Assembly: GCF_023094245.1 (NCBI RefSeq)
Contig: NZ_JALMEW010000003.1
Location: 1 to 64,000, forward strand
Direction of reading: 5' to 3'
Length of the DNA stretch: 64,000 nucleotides
Source of the DNA: Halomonas getboli
Lineage (GTDB): Bacteria; Pseudomonadota; Gammaproteobacteria; Pseudomonadales; Halomonadaceae
Shown: positions 8,313 to 17,297 of the stretch, in pieces
Numbering within the stretch: the first letter of the stretch is position 1
Layout of the letters: every line of letters starts with the position of its first letter
The notes under the pieces: model-generated
Told to the model about the DNA's origin: nothing
Databases searched by the model: none
The model's input: the letters and a program-made list of their open reading frames with translations, nothing else
Made by a program: the position numbers and the translations under genes

Positions 8313-9086
8313 TTACAGCCTCATTTCTATGCCACGCTCGGCCATGTACCGCTTGGCCTCTGGGATGGTGTACTCGCCGAAGTGGAAGATGCTGGCCGCC
8401 AGTACCGCATCGGCGCCGCCATCCTTCACGCCCTCGACCAGGTGGTCGAGGTTGCCCACGCCGCCGGAGGCGATCACCGGCACGCTCACCGCTTCCGAGA
8501 TGGCGTGGGTCACGCCGATATCGAAGCCAGACTTGGTGCCGTCGCGGTCCATGCTGGTCAGCAGCAGCTCGCCGGCGCCCAGTTCGACCATCTTCTTCGC
8601 CCACTCCACGGCATCGAGGCCGGTGGGGCGGCGGCCGCCGTGGGTGAAGATTTCCCAGCGTGGCGCCTCGCCGTCCTCGGAGACCTTCTTGGCGTCGATC
8701 GCCACCACGATGCACTGGCTGCCGAAGCGCTCGGCGGCCTCGTGCACGAACTCGGGGTTGTGCACCGCGGCGGTGTTGATCGACACCTTGTCGGCACCGG
8801 CGTTGAGCATGGTGCGGATGTCATCGCAGGTGCGGATGCCGCCGCCCACGGTCAGCGGGATGAAGACCTCGCCGGCGATGCGCTCGACCATCTCCACCGT
8901 GGTGCCGCGATCCTCGTGACTGGCGGTGATGTCGAGGAAGGTGATCTCGTCGGCGCCCTGCTGGTTGTAGCGCTGGGCGATCTCCACCGGGTCGCCGGCG
9001 TCACGGATGCCGATGAAGTTCACGCCCTTGACCACCCGGCCGGCATCGACGTCCAGGCAGGGGATGATGCGCTTGGCGAGTCCCAT
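8313..9086 (-). CDS. hisF: Imidazole glycerol phosphate synthase, cyclase subunit
   Basis: This 257-residue TIM-barrel enzyme takes ammonia from HisH and converts PRFAR to imidazole-glycerol phosphate and AICAR. Motifs: [18 protein letters not shown] with catalytic Asp12, VGGGIR phosphate site, AIDAKKV, and [14 protein letters not shown] with the second catalytic Asp. The start at 9086 has GGGAG eight bases upstream. It is the last gene of hisB-hisH-hisA-hisF and lies 4 bases after hisA. Confidence 0.97.
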   Translation of the reverse strand: MGLAKRIIPCLDVDAGRVVKGVNFIGIRDAGDPVEIAQRYNQQGADEITFLDITASHEDRGTTVEMVERIAGEVFIPLTVGGGIRTCDDIRTMLNAGADKVSINTAAVHNPEFVHEAAERFGSQCIVVAIDAKKVSEDGEAPRWEIFTHGGRRPTGLDAVEWAKKMVELGAGELLLTSMDRDGTKSGFDIGVTHAISEAVSVPVIASGGVGNLDHLVEGVKDGGADAVLAASIFHFGEYTIPEAKRYMAERGIEMRL

Positions 9087-9090
9087 GGTG

Positions 9091-9843
9091 TCAGCTCCCG
9101 TCACGTTGGCCGGTGAGTTCGTCGCACAGCGCCTGGGCCTCGGCCACGTCCAGGCTGCCTTCGTAGATGGCGCGGCCGGTGATGGCGCCGAGGATGCCCG
9201 GCTCGCCGGCCGCGATCAGCGCTCGCAGGTCGTCGAGGTTGGTCACCCCGCCGGAGGCGATCACCGGCAGGCCGCCCTCGCGGGCCAGCTCGGCGGTGGC
9301 CTCGACGTTGACGCCGCCCATCATGCCGTCGCGGGCGATGTCGGTGTAGACGATCGAGGACACGCCGTCGTCGGCGAAGCGCTTGGCCAGCTCGGTGGCC
9401 TTCAGGGTCGAGACCTCGGCCCAGCCGTCGGTGGCCACGAAGCCGTCGCGGGCGTCGAGGCCGACGATCACGTGGCCGGCGAAGGCCTTGCACATCTCGG
9501 TCACGAAGGCCGGTTCCTTGACTGCCTTGGTGCCGATGATGACCTGGGACACGCCGGCCTCGAGGTAGTGCTCGATGGTCTCGGCCGAGCGGATGCCGCC
9601 GCCGATCTGGATCGGCAGGTGCGGGTAGGCCCGGGCGATGGCGGTGACCGCCTCGCCGTTGACCGGCTCGCCCTCGAAGGCGCCGTTGAGGTCGACCAGG
9701 TGCAGGCGGCGGGCGCCGGCCTCGACCCAGCGTGCGGCCATGGCCACGGGGTCGTCGCCGTAGGTGGTGGCATCGTCCATCCGGCCCTGCTTGAGGCGAA
9801 CGCACTTGCCGTCCTTGAGATCGATGGCGGGGATTACCAGCAT
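9091..9843 (-). CDS. hisA: Phosphoribosylformimino-5-aminoimidazole carboxamide ribotide isomerase
   Basis: This 250-residue TIM-barrel isomerase converts ProFAR to PRFAR, the substrate of HisHF. It begins [20 protein letters not shown], with catalytic Asp8 in AIDL. It also has QIGGGIRS and [12 protein letters not shown] with the second Asp, and [10 protein letters not shown]. The frame is open upstream, but the conserved N-terminus defines the start. It is separated from hisH by 124 bases containing a three-copy tandem repeat, which is unusual for this otherwise tight operon. Confidence 0.97.
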   Translation of the reverse strand: MLVIPAIDLKDGKCVRLKQGRMDDATTYGDDPVAMAARWVEAGARRLHLVDLNGAFEGEPVNGEAVTAIARAYPHLPIQIGGGIRSAETIEHYLEAGVSQVIIGTKAVKEPAFVTEMCKAFAGHVIVGLDARDGFVATDGWAEVSTLKATELAKRFADDGVSSIVYTDIARDGMMGGVNVEATAELAREGGLPVIASGGVTNLDDLRALIAAGEPGILGAITGRAIYEGSLDVAEAQALCDELTGQRDGS

Positions 9844-9864
9844 GTCCAGTCCTCTACGGGCACT

Positions 9865-9960
9865 CAGCGGGCGCCCTTTGATTGTCAGGCGCGGCAGCGG
9901 GCGCCCTGTAAATTGTAAGGGGCGCGGCAGCGGGCGCCCTTGAAATTGTCGTAGGCGTGG
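9865..9960. repeat. Three-copy tandem repeat in the hisH-hisA gap
   Basis: Three head-to-tail units of 30, 33 and 33 bases (9865, 9895, 9928) each start with CAGCGGGCGCCCT and continue through a TTGTAA/TTGTCG-like segment to GGCGCGG or GGCGTGG. They fill nearly all of the hisH-hisA intergenic space inside the operon. Confidence 0.85.
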
Positions 9961-9967
9961 TCGCCGC

Positions 9968-10609
9968 TCAGGGCGTCCACTGCACGAAGTTTTCCAACAG
10001 CCGCAGACCGGCCCGGGAGCTCTTCTCCGGGTGGAACTGCACGGCGAAGGTGGCATCGCGGCCGGTAGCCACGTGGGCGGTGACGCGGCCGTAGTCGGTG
10101 GTGCCGAACACCTGGGCGTCCTCGCCAGCCTCCACGTAGTAGCTGTGCACGAAGTAGAAGTGCTCCTGGTCGTCGATGCCCTTCCACAGCGGGTGGTCGT
10201 GGCGCTGGCGCACCAGGTTCCAGCCCATGTGTGGCACCTTCAGGCGATGGTCCATGTCGTCGCGCATGTCGGCGGGGAAGCGCCGCACCTGGCCGTGCAT
10301 GAAGCCCAGGCAGTCGACGCCGCCGTTCTCCTCGCTGCGCTCGTGGAGCATCTGCTGGCCGACGCAGATGCCGAGCAGCGGCTTGGACTGCTGGGCCAGC
10401 AGCTCCTCGACCAGACCGCGCAGCTCGGTGCGCTCGAGTTCGCCCATGCAGTCGCGGATGGCGCCCTGGCCGGGCAGCACCAGGCGCGTGGCGCCCTGGA
10501 TGCGGCGGGCGTCTCGGGTCACCACCACGTGTTCGTGGGTGACGTGCTCCAGTGCCTTGGCGACGGAATGCAGGTTGCCCATTCCGTAGTCGATGACGGC
10601 AATGGTCAT
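9968..10609 (-). CDS. hisH: Imidazole glycerol phosphate synthase, glutaminase subunit
   Basis: This 213-residue class I amidotransferase delivers ammonia to HisF. It has [15 protein letters not shown] at the start, the nucleophile Cys in [10 protein letters not shown] (about residue 81), and the His/Glu pair in AVQFHPEKS near the C-terminus. The triad is intact, unlike the amidotransferase-like protein at 6.4 kb. AGGAG lies six bases before the ATG. It follows hisB after 28 bases. Confidence 0.97.
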   Translation of the reverse strand: MTIAVIDYGMGNLHSVAKALEHVTHEHVVVTRDARRIQGATRLVLPGQGAIRDCMGELERTELRGLVEELLAQQSKPLLGICVGQQMLHERSEENGGVDCLGFMHGQVRRFPADMRDDMDHRLKVPHMGWNLVRQRHDHPLWKGIDDQEHFYFVHSYYVEAGEDAQVFGTTDYGRVTAHVATGRDATFAVQFHPEKSSRAGLRLLENFVQWTP

Positions 10610-10637
10610 GGGACGCTCCTCGTGTCGGTCGGCGGGA

Positions 10638-11231
10638 TCACAGGCTGCCCTTGGTGGACGGCATCTGGCCGGCCATGCGGGGATCCTCGGCGGCCGCCAT
10701 GCGCAGCGCTCGGCCGAAGGCCTTGAAGATGGTTTCCGCCTGATGGTGGGCATTGAAGCCCTTCAGGTTGTCGATGTGCAGGGTGACCTTGGCGTGGTTC
10801 ACGAAGCCCTGGAAGAACTCCCAGAACAGCTGGGTATCCAGGCGGCCGATGCTGGCGCGGGTGAACTCGACGTCCATGAACAGGCCCGGGCGGCCGGAGA
10901 AGTCTACCACGACCCGCGACAGCGCCTCGTCGAGCGGCACGTAGGCGTGGCCGTAGCGGTAGATGCCGCGCTTGTCGCCGATCGCCTGGTCGAAGGCCTG
11001 CCCCAGGGTGATGCCGAGATCCTCGACGGTGTGGTGGTCGTCGATATGCAGGTCGCCCACCGCCTTGATCTCCAGATCGATCATGCCGTGGCGGGCCACC
11101 TGGTCGAGCATGTGGTCGAGGAAGGGCACGCCGGTCTCGCAGACCAGCTGGCCCTTGCCGTCGAGGTTCACGGTGACCGTGATCTGAGTTTCCTTGGTGT
11201 CGCGGGTGACGGTGGCGATACGCTCGGACAT
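10638..11231 (-). CDS. hisB: Imidazoleglycerol-phosphate dehydratase
   Basis: This 197-residue enzyme carries the metal-binding motifs [30 protein letters not shown] and FNAHHQAE. It is the monofunctional dehydratase, without the N-terminal histidinol-phosphatase domain of enteric HisB. It is first in the minus-strand hisBHAF operon. The promoter should lie in 11232-11402, shared with the divergent panZ-like gene. Confidence 0.97.
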   Translation of the reverse strand: MSERIATVTRDTKETQITVTVNLDGKGQLVCETGVPFLDHMLDQVARHGMIDLEIKAVGDLHIDDHHTVEDLGITLGQAFDQAIGDKRGIYRYGHAYVPLDEALSRVVVDFSGRPGLFMDVEFTRASIGRLDTQLFWEFFQGFVNHAKVTLHIDNLKGFNAHHQAETIFKAFGRALRMAAAEDPRMAGQMPSTKGSL

Positions 11232-11402
11232 GTCGGGTCTCCAGCGCCGGGGCGCGTGTCGGAATGGGGCCGCCGTCGGGGCGGAAAGACGGGGCGGCCC
11301 CGCCGTTGCAAGGCTGCCATTATAGTGAAACGCTACCCCCATTCGCTACAATGCCCCCACCATGCGGCAGGCCTGGCCTGCCTCTTTCAGGGAGATACCT
11401 GC

Positions 11403-11855
11403 ATGCCGGTCACGCTACAGCGCGTCGATCAAGCGATCTGGGAAGCGGATGCCCAGGTGCGCAGCGATCTGATCCGCATCTATCAAGATGCCCCCGCCGA
11501 GCGCCTGCCGGCCTCGCCCGAGCAGTTCGTCGGCGATCACCTGACCGCCGAGCGCTATTTCTTCTGTGCCCGCTTCAACGACCGCCTGCTGGGGGCGCTG
11601 GCCGTGTCGCCGGACGATGAGGCCTGGTGGCTGTCGCATCTATGCGTGCGCCAGACCACCCGCCGCCGCGGCGTCGGCTCGCGGCTGCTGGCCCTCACCG
11701 GCGAGGCCGCTCACGTCGCCGGCCGTCGGCTGCGCGTGCTGGCCTCCCAGCTGCCCATGGCCGACCAGGTGCTGCTGACTCGCATGGGCTACCGGCTGAC
11801 CCAGGCCGGTGACTACTTTGAAATGGATCTCTCGCCCAAAGGAGCCGGGCAATGA
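11403..11855 (+). CDS. panZ: PanZ-like GNAT acetyltransferase
   Basis: This 150-residue GNAT-fold protein has FCARFNDRLLGAL and LSHLCVRQTTRRRGVGSRLL, the acetyl-CoA pyrophosphate loop. The arrangement resembles E. coli PanZ (PanM), which binds acetyl-CoA and activates PanD self-cleavage for beta-alanine and CoA synthesis. It is longer than PanZ of E. coli, so the assignment is a family inference. The start is the ATG within GATACCTGCATGCCG. Its stop overlaps the asmA start (ATGA). Confidence 0.75.
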   Translation: MPVTLQRVDQAIWEADAQVRSDLIRIYQDAPAERLPASPEQFVGDHLTAERYFFCARFNDRLLGALAVSPDDEAWWLSHLCVRQTTRRRGVGSRLLALTGEAAHVAGRRLRVLASQLPMADQVLLTRMGYRLTQAGDYFEMDLSPKGAGQ

Positions 11856-14188
11856 AGCGAATCCTGCGTACCCTGCTGGCTGCCGTTGGCGTCCTCGGCC
11901 TGGTATTGGTCGGCGCCGTGGTGTTCATCACCACCTTCTTCGACCCCGAGGACCTCAAGCCGCGCCTGATCGACGTCGTGCGCGAGCACAGCGGCCTGGA
12001 GCTGGAGCTGGACGGCCCGCTGAGCTGGTCCTTCTATCCGCGCCTCGGCGTCGGCGTGGCCAGCGCCGAGGCGCGCCTGCCCGGCCAGGCCGCCGAGGCC
12101 GAGCCCTTCGCCGCCTTCGACCACGCCGAGGTCAGCCTGGCCATGGCACCGCTGCTGCGGGGCGAGATCGCCATCGACGGCCTGACCCTCGACGGCCTCG
12201 ACCTCAACCTCGAGCGTGACGCCGAGGGACGCGGCAACTGGCAGACCCTGATCGAGCGGCTGCGCAGCCGCAGCGAACAGGCGGAATCGGTGCTGGCTCC
12301 GGCCAGTGCCGGGCCCAACCCCGGCGCCAGCGGTCTGGACGTGGCGCTGAACATCGCCAGCGTGCAGCTGCGCAACGGCCACATCGACTACCGCGACCTC
12401 CAGGCCGGGCGCGAGCTGATGCTGTCGGGCGTCGACATCACCGGCAGCAACGTCAATCCCGACAAGCCGTTTCCGCTCAGCGCCAGCCTCGACGTCGCCC
12501 TGAACGACGCGCTGGGCGCCGAGACGCCGAGGCTGGCCAGCCAGCTGAGCCTCGAGACCCAGGTCAGTCTGGGGCTGGCCGAGGGACGGCACGTGCTCGA
12601 GGGGCTGTCGCTGTCGTCCAGTACCCGGCTCGACGGCGAAAAAGAGGCCCAGGAGGCGGAGCTCGACGCCGACCAGCTGGTGCTCGATCTGTCCGCCAAC
12701 CGGCTGAAGGTGAACGGCGGCCAGCTCGACGTCGGGCTGATGGACTCCCGGCTGGGTGACGAGCGCCTGCCACTGTCGCTGGCCTTTGGCCTCGACGCCG
12801 ACCTGGCCGACAGCAGTGCGCGGTTCAGCGACCTGGCGCTGACCGGGCCCGACGGCCTCGATCTCGACGGCAGCCTGACGCTCACCGGTCTGGAAGACAG
12901 CCCGGCCTACAACGGCCAGCTGCGTCTCGCCGAGCTGTCGCTGCGGCCCTGGCTCGAGCGCTTCGATGTGATGCCGGACATGGCCTCCGACGAGGCCCTG
13001 AGCCAGGTGGCGCTGACCAGTCCGATCGAGGGCGACCTGGAGCATGTCACCCTGGACGGCCTGAACCTGAGCCTGGACGGCAGCACCTTCAACGGTCGCC
13101 TGGGGGGACGCTTCGACGGCGCCCGCCTGGAGGCCGACCTGCAGGGCGATCGCCTGGTGATGGACGACTACCTGCCGTCGACCGAGCCTTCCGCCGAGAC
13201 TGCCGGTGGCCCCAGCCTGCCCGGCGTCGGCCGCGCCATCGCCCAGAACGGCCAGGAGCCGCTGCTGCCCGCCGACTGGCTGGCCGCGCTCTCGCTCGAC
13301 GCCAAGCTGAGCCTCGGCGAGCTGATCCTGATGGGCCAGACCTTCAGCGACGTCAGCCTGACCCTGGTCGGCGACGACGGCCGCCAGCGGCTGGTGAACT
13401 TCGAGTCCGGCCTGCATGAGGGGCGGCTGTTGGCCAATGGCGAGCTCGACGCCCGCGAGACGCCGCTGCGCTGGCAGCTGTCGCCGCGGATCGAGAATCT
13501 GCGCCTGGGCTCGCTGCTGGCCTCGCTGGGCGAGGAACCCGCACCGATCGAGGGGCGGCTGAACGCCGAGGGCGAGCTGACGACCCGCGGTAACAGCGTG
13601 CCCGAGCTCAAGCGGGCCCTGAACGGTCAGCTCGATACCCAGCTGGCCGAGGGCCGCCTGCCCGGCGTCAACGTCTCGCAGCAGCTGTGCACGACCGCCG
13701 CGCGCCTGGAAGGCAACAGCACCAGCCGCGAATGGGCGCCCGATACCCGCCTGCAGCGCGCCGAGGCCAGCTTCCGTATCCGCGACGGCGTGGCCGAGAG
13801 CGATGACCTCAGTGTCGCCATCCCCGGCGTTGGCCTGGGCGGCAACGGCAGCTTCGACCTGACCAGCGAGCGCTTCGATCTGCGCGCCAATGCCCGCTTC
13901 ACCGGCGAGGACGTGGACGCCGCCTGCGAGGTCAATCCGCGGCTGGTCGACGTGCCCTTCCCGGTGCGCTGCGAAGGCCAGCTGGGCGGCGACAGCGCCG
14001 AGTGGTGCCGCTTCGACCGCGATGCCTTCCGCTCCACCCTGGGCGATCTGCTGCGCGGGGAAGTCTCCCAGCGGGCCAACGACAAGCTGCGCGAGAGCCT
14101 CGGCGATGCGGTGAAGAAACTCGACGAACGCATCGATGAGGATTCGCGTGGGGAACTTCGCGACGCCCTCAAGGGTCTCTTCAATTGA
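11852..14188 (+). CDS. asmA: AsmA family protein
   Basis: This 778-residue protein has an N-terminal transmembrane anchor (about residues 7-29) followed by DPEDLKPRLIDVVREHSGLELELDGPLSWSFYPRLG-type AsmA opening motifs. A long beta-rich periplasmic repeat region follows, then the C-terminal AsmA domain with LRIRDGV-like and GNGSFDLTSE segments. AsmA-like proteins span the periplasm from the inner membrane and are implicated in lipid transport and outer-membrane homeostasis. It is translationally coupled to the panZ-like gene and ends at an intrinsic terminator. Confidence 0.93.
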   Translation: MKRILRTLLAAVGVLGLVLVGAVVFITTFFDPEDLKPRLIDVVREHSGLELELDGPLSWSFYPRLGVGVASAEARLPGQAAEAEPFAAFDHAEVSLAMAPLLRGEIAIDGLTLDGLDLNLERDAEGRGNWQTLIERLRSRSEQAESVLAPASAGPNPGASGLDVALNIASVQLRNGHIDYRDLQAGRELMLSGVDITGSNVNPDKPFPLSASLDVALNDALGAETPRLASQLSLETQVSLGLAEGRHVLEGLSLSSSTRLDGEKEAQEAELDADQLVLDLSANRLKVNGGQLDVGLMDSRLGDERLPLSLAFGLDADLADSSARFSDLALTGPDGLDLDGSLTLTGLEDSPAYNGQLRLAELSLRPWLERFDVMPDMASDEALSQVALTSPIEGDLEHVTLDGLNLSLDGSTFNGRLGGRFDGARLEADLQGDRLVMDDYLPSTEPSAETAGGPSLPGVGRAIAQNGQEPLLPADWLAALSLDAKLSLGELILMGQTFSDVSLTLVGDDGRQRLVNFESGLHEGRLLANGELDARETPLRWQLSPRIENLRLGSLLASLGEEPAPIEGRLNAEGELTTRGNSVPELKRALNGQLDTQLAEGRLPGVNVSQQLCTTAARLEGNSTSREWAPDTRLQRAEASFRIRDGVAESDDLSVAIPGVGLGGNGSFDLTSERFDLRANARFTGEDVDAACEVNPRLVDVPFPVRCEGQLGGDSAEWCRFDRDAFRSTLGDLLRGEVSQRANDKLRESLGDAVKKLDERIDEDSRGELRDALKGLFN

Positions 14189-14208
14189 GCAAGCAATAGC
14201 CAGTCACT

Positions 14209-14236
14209 GCGCCGACTTACCGTCGGCGCTTTTTTT
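14209..14236 (+). terminator. Terminator after asmA
   Basis: The stem GCGCCGAC/GTCGGCGC around TTACC is followed by seven T residues, 20 bases after the asmA stop. It is a canonical intrinsic terminator separating asmA from mutY. Confidence 0.85.
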
Positions 14237-14254
14237 CGTGCCGAGAAAATATCC

Positions 14255-15370
14255 ATGACGGAGACGTCCCCCGCTATCCTGGCTCCCGACACCTTCCAAC
14301 AGCGCCTGCTCGAGTGGTTCGATGTGCACGGCCGCCACGACCTGCCCTGGCAGCATGACCGCACGCCGTACCGGGTGTGGGTCTCGGAGATCATGCTGCA
14401 GCAGACCCAGGTCGCCACCGTGATTCCCTACTTCGAGCGCTTCATGGAACGCTTCCCCGACGTGCGTTCGCTGGCGGTCGCCGAGCAGGACGAGGTGCTG
14501 CACCTATGGACCGGGCTCGGCTACTACGCCCGCGGCCGCAACCTGCACAAGGCCGCCCGGGTAGTGGTCGAAGAACACGGCGGCGACTTCCCCGTGCACA
14601 GCCTCGACGCCATGGCCGCGCTACCCGGCATCGGCCGTTCCACCGCCGGGGCGGTGATCGCCCAGAGCACCGGCCAGCGGGCGGTGATCCTCGATGGCAA
14701 CGTCAAGCGCGTGCTCACGCGGCTTCACGCCGTGGAGGGCTGGCCGGGGCGCCCGGCGGTGGAGCGCGAGCTGTGGGGCCTCGCCGAGCACTACACGCCC
14801 GAGCGCCGGGTGGTCGACTTCACCCAGGCGATGATGGACCTCGGCGCCACCCTGTGCCGGCGCGGCCAGCCCGACTGCGAGCGCTGCCCCTTCAATGATG
14901 TCTGCGTGGCCCGGGCCCGCGGCGAGCAGAAGCGCTTCCCGGAGTCCAAGCCGAAGAAGGCCATTCCCACCCGCACCACTACCATGCTGCTGCTGCAGGA
15001 TGAGGCCGGGCGGGTGCTGCTCGAGCAGCGCCCCTCCAGCGGCCTGTGGGGCGGGCTGTGGAGCCTGCCGCAGTTCGACACCTCGCTGGAGTTGCGCGCC
15101 TGGCTCGACCACCACGCGCCCGGTGCGAGCCTGGAGGCGCCCTGGGAGGCCTTCACCCACGTGTTCAGCCATTTCCGCCTCGAGATCACTCCGCAGCCGG
15201 CGCGGGTGAGTCGCCTCGACGGCGTGGGCGAGACGCGGCGCTGGTTCGATCCCGCCGCGCCGGACAGCATCGGCCTGGCCGCGCCGGTGAAAGGCTTGCT
15301 GGACGCGCTGCGCCCCTTCACCCTGAGCGTCCAGGACGCGCCCCATTCTTCCTCATCCCAGGAGCCATGA
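14255..15370 (+). CDS. mutY: A/G-specific adenine DNA glycosylase
   Basis: This 371-residue glycosylase removes adenine opposite 8-oxoguanine. It has the catalytic Glu45 in [13 protein letters not shown], the helix-hairpin-helix [12 protein letters not shown] with the catalytic Asp in LDGNVKRVL, and the 4Fe-4S cluster C201-x6-C208-x2-C211-x5-C217. A C-terminal NUDIX-like domain (from about residue 240, [16 protein letters not shown]) recognises oxoG. Gammaproteobacteria commonly pair it with yggX, as here (gap 3 bases). Confidence 0.97.
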   Translation: MTETSPAILAPDTFQQRLLEWFDVHGRHDLPWQHDRTPYRVWVSEIMLQQTQVATVIPYFERFMERFPDVRSLAVAEQDEVLHLWTGLGYYARGRNLHKAARVVVEEHGGDFPVHSLDAMAALPGIGRSTAGAVIAQSTGQRAVILDGNVKRVLTRLHAVEGWPGRPAVERELWGLAEHYTPERRVVDFTQAMMDLGATLCRRGQPDCERCPFNDVCVARARGEQKRFPESKPKKAIPTRTTTMLLLQDEAGRVLLEQRPSSGLWGGLWSLPQFDTSLELRAWLDHHAPGASLEAPWEAFTHVFSHFRLEITPQPARVSRLDGVGETRRWFDPAAPDSIGLAAPVKGLLDALRPFTLSVQDAPHSSSSQEP

Positions 15371-15373
15371 CCG

Positions 15374-15646
15374 ATGAGCCAGACCGTCTTCTGCCGCAAG
15401 TACCAGCAACAACTCGAGGCCCTGCCGTTCCCGCCGCTGCCCGGCAAGAAGGGCCAGGAGATCCAGGCCACCGTCTCCAAGCAGGCCTGGGAGGAGTGGC
15501 AGGCCCTGCAGACCCGCCTGATCAACGAGAAGCACCTCAACATGCTCGAGCCCTCGGCGCGCGAGTACCTGATGGAGCAGCTGGAGCGCTTCCTCGACAA
15601 CGAGCAGACCGACCAGGCGGAAGGTTACGTACCGCCCGAAAAGTAG
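15374..15646 (+). CDS. yggX: Probable Fe(2+)-trafficking protein YggX
   Basis: This 90-residue protein matches YggX: MSQTVFCRKYQQQLEAL with the conserved Cys7, PPLPGKKGQEI, EW..LQT.LINEKHLN, and a C-terminal FL.NEQ...AEGYVPP. It protects Fe-S proteins and limits oxidative DNA damage. It starts 3 bases after the mutY stop, so the repair glycosylase and the iron protector are likely one transcript. Confidence 0.96.
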   Translation: MSQTVFCRKYQQQLEALPFPPLPGKKGQEIQATVSKQAWEEWQALQTRLINEKHLNMLEPSAREYLMEQLERFLDNEQTDQAEGYVPPEK

Positions 15647-15694
15647 GCGCGACGGGGCCTGCGGTCGTCTTCCAACTTTTTGAATCGAAAAGAG

Positions 15695-15723
15695 TTGACG
15701 ACAGCGGGCCATTACGGTTTAAT
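15695..15723 (+). promoter_or_regulatory. Sigma-70-type promoter of the tRNA cluster
   Basis: TTGACG (15695-15700), a 17-base spacer and TTTAAT (15718-15723) form a near-consensus promoter ending 16 bases before tRNA-Phe. Spacing and position suit a stable-RNA promoter. Confidence 0.75.
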
Positions 15724-15739
15724 ACGCACCGTTGGCGAG

Positions 15740-15815
15740 GGCCAGATAGCTCAGTCGGTAGAGCAGGGGATTGAAAATCCCCGTGTCGGCGGTTCGATTC
15801 CGTCTCTGGCCACCA
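15740..15815 (+). tRNA. tRNA-Phe (GAA)
   Basis: The 76-base cloverleaf has a perfect acceptor stem (GGCCAGA/TCTGGCC), discriminator A and encoded CCA. The anticodon loop TTGAAAA reads GAA. The D-arm (GCTCAGTCGGTAGAGC) and the T-loop TTCGATT are canonical. Confidence 0.97.
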
Positions 15816-15818
15816 CGT

Positions 15819-15893
15819 TGGGGTATAGCCAAGCGGTAAGGCACCGGTTTTTGGTATCGGCATGCGCAGGTTCGAATCCTGCTACCCCAGCCA
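15819..15893 (+). tRNA. tRNA-Gln (TTG)
   Basis: The 75-base cloverleaf TGGGGTA...TACCCCAGCCA has anticodon loop TTTTGGT (anticodon TTG), as in bacterial tRNA-Gln, and encoded CCA. It follows tRNA-Phe after 3 bases, implying a joint precursor. Confidence 0.96.
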
Positions 15894-15916
15894 CGCCAAC
15901 ATAAGTTTTCGAGAAG

Positions 15917-15941
15917 CCGTGAACGAAGGTTCACGGTTTTT
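15917..15941 (+). terminator. Terminator between tRNA-Gln and tRNA-Thr
   Basis: The stem CCGTGAAC/GTTCACGG with loop GAAG is followed by five T residues. It should end the Phe-Gln transcript, so tRNA-Thr probably needs read-through or its own promoter. Confidence 0.8.
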
Positions 15942-15988
15942 CTCGCTCAGGAGGGCACGTTCCTCCTGCAGTGGTTGCAAGCGCCGTT

Positions 15989-16064
<76 letters not shown>

Positions 16065-16092
16065 TTTGCTATCACTGTGTTAGCGACATTAG

Positions 16093-16118
16093 AACCGCCC
16101 CTCGAAGGCGGTTTTTTT
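16093..16118 (+). terminator. Terminator after tRNA-Thr
   Basis: The stem AACCGCC/GGCGGTT around CCTCGAA is followed by seven T residues. The same hairpin design and flanking GCGACAT recur after the tRNA-Thr relic at 19547-19570. Confidence 0.85.
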
Positions 16119-16545
16119 GTGTCCGCACGATACGTCGTGCAACTATCCCCAGTCCCCTCGCCGGCGGCGGGTGTGGATATCCTTTCTCCAGGCAAAAAAA
16201 CGGCCCGCCAGACGGCGAGCCGGAATCTCGGAATTTCCCAAATCCAGATCCATATCACGTGTCACCTCGTGATAGGACCCATCCTATCCGCGGATTCTTG
16301 CAGCCGTGTGACGTCCGGCAGCCTGAGCCGCATCATGGCGCCGAGAAGGCCGTGACGGCGCCTGTGAAGCCGCTGTGGCGGCGCCGATGTGTGCCCGTTC
16401 GACCGCGCCACGTTGTCAGAGCATCCGGTGACGGCTAAATTATCTTCAGTCTTGATGCCCGACAAGGCCGATGGGAAGAGTGCCCGCGTCGAGCGTGTCA
16501 TCACCTGGCTGTGGACAACGACGATAAACCACGGAGGGGCGGGCT
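16119..16545. other. Non-coding left end of the tRNA-Thr island
   Basis: I find no convincing gene in these 427 bases. They hold a minus-strand terminator (16194-16222), a nearby inverted repeat (ATAGGA...TCCTAT, about 16274-16290) and the leader of the DUF2726 gene. Open frames here lack ribosome binding sites and resemble nothing I know. Confidence 0.6.
16194..16222 (-). terminator. Orphan minus-strand intrinsic terminator
   Basis: Read on the minus strand, the stem CGGCTCGCC/GGCGGGCCG around GTCT is followed by seven T residues. No minus-strand gene lies upstream of it before the divergent cassette, so it ends either a lost gene or a small RNA. Confidence 0.7.
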
Positions 16546-17268
16546 ATGGAACAGGCCATGCAGGAGCTCACAAACACCGTCGTGACGTTCACCATCTATG
16601 GGGTGCTGTTCATGGCAGCCCTCACCATCCTCAAAATCATCTTCTATCGCTCCAGTATCGGAAAGCTATTAGGCTCGGGAAACAAGCGCAAACGCGGTAG
16701 AAGGCGCGGCAAAGCCGACCCCAAGGCCATCTCTTCCACCGCACAGTTCGTTTACGCGCAGTACAAGGATCACGAGCGAAAAACGAAGGCTGATGCATGG
16801 AAAAGCCCCCAAGAGCCGGCTGCCGACCTTGCAGAAAAGCGAGAGAAAAGCGACCGGAATTATTCAGAAGAGCTGATGGGTCGAGGTGATGCCTATATCG
16901 CCCGCACCCACCTGATGACTCCTACCGAACGTGACGTTTTCAAGGTGCTCCAAAAAGCCTATGGTGATAAGTATCACATTTTCTGCCAAGTTCGTGTTGT
17001 AGATATCATTCAGCCGAACACATCGAAGTATCACGCAAAAAGCAAAGAGTATATGTCGCTTTTCAGGCAGCTTTCGCAATGGCACTTTGATTATGTTTTA
17101 TGTAGCAGGGATGATCTCAAGGTCTTTTGTGCCCTAGAGCTTGACGACAAAACACATGAGCGGCCGGAAAGGAGGAAAAGAGATAGGATTATAAATATGG
17201 CCTGTGAGGTTTCTGGTCTTAGGTTGGAAAGAATGGTTGTGGATCATAATAAAAAAGCATTGAAGTAA
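16546..17268 (+). CDS. Membrane-anchored DUF2726 protein (nuclease-like fold)
   Basis: This 240-residue protein has one hydrophobic segment (about residues 11-33) followed by a very basic stretch (KRKRGRRRGK, 47-56), so the bulk should be cytoplasmic and tethered to the inner membrane. Residues 120-235 match the DUF2726 pattern: LMTPTERDVFKVL, HFDYVLC (Asp182), a Glu198-x-Asp-Asp-x-x-His stretch and a final GLRLERM. I believe DUF2726 is grouped with PD-(D/E)XK-type folds; Asp182, Glu198 and Lys202 would fit such a site. GGAGG lies upstream of the ATG. Codon and base use are AT-richer than the neighbours. It is the first gene of a two-gene cassette (29-base gap). The function is unknown. Confidence 0.85.
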   Translation: MEQAMQELTNTVVTFTIYGVLFMAALTILKIIFYRSSIGKLLGSGNKRKRGRRRGKADPKAISSTAQFVYAQYKDHERKTKADAWKSPQEPAADLAEKREKSDRNYSEELMGRGDAYIARTHLMTPTERDVFKVLQKAYGDKYHIFCQVRVVDIIQPNTSKYHAKSKEYMSLFRQLSQWHFDYVLCSRDDLKVFCALELDDKTHERPERRKRDRIINMACEVSGLRLERMVVDHNKKALK

Positions 17269-17297
17269 AGTGATTTGCGCATGAGGCTGGAGGTTTG

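Noticed and set aside
16262-16504. 80-codon minus-strand frame at the left end of the island
   Set aside because: No ribosome binding site, composition like random sequence, and no recognisable similarity.
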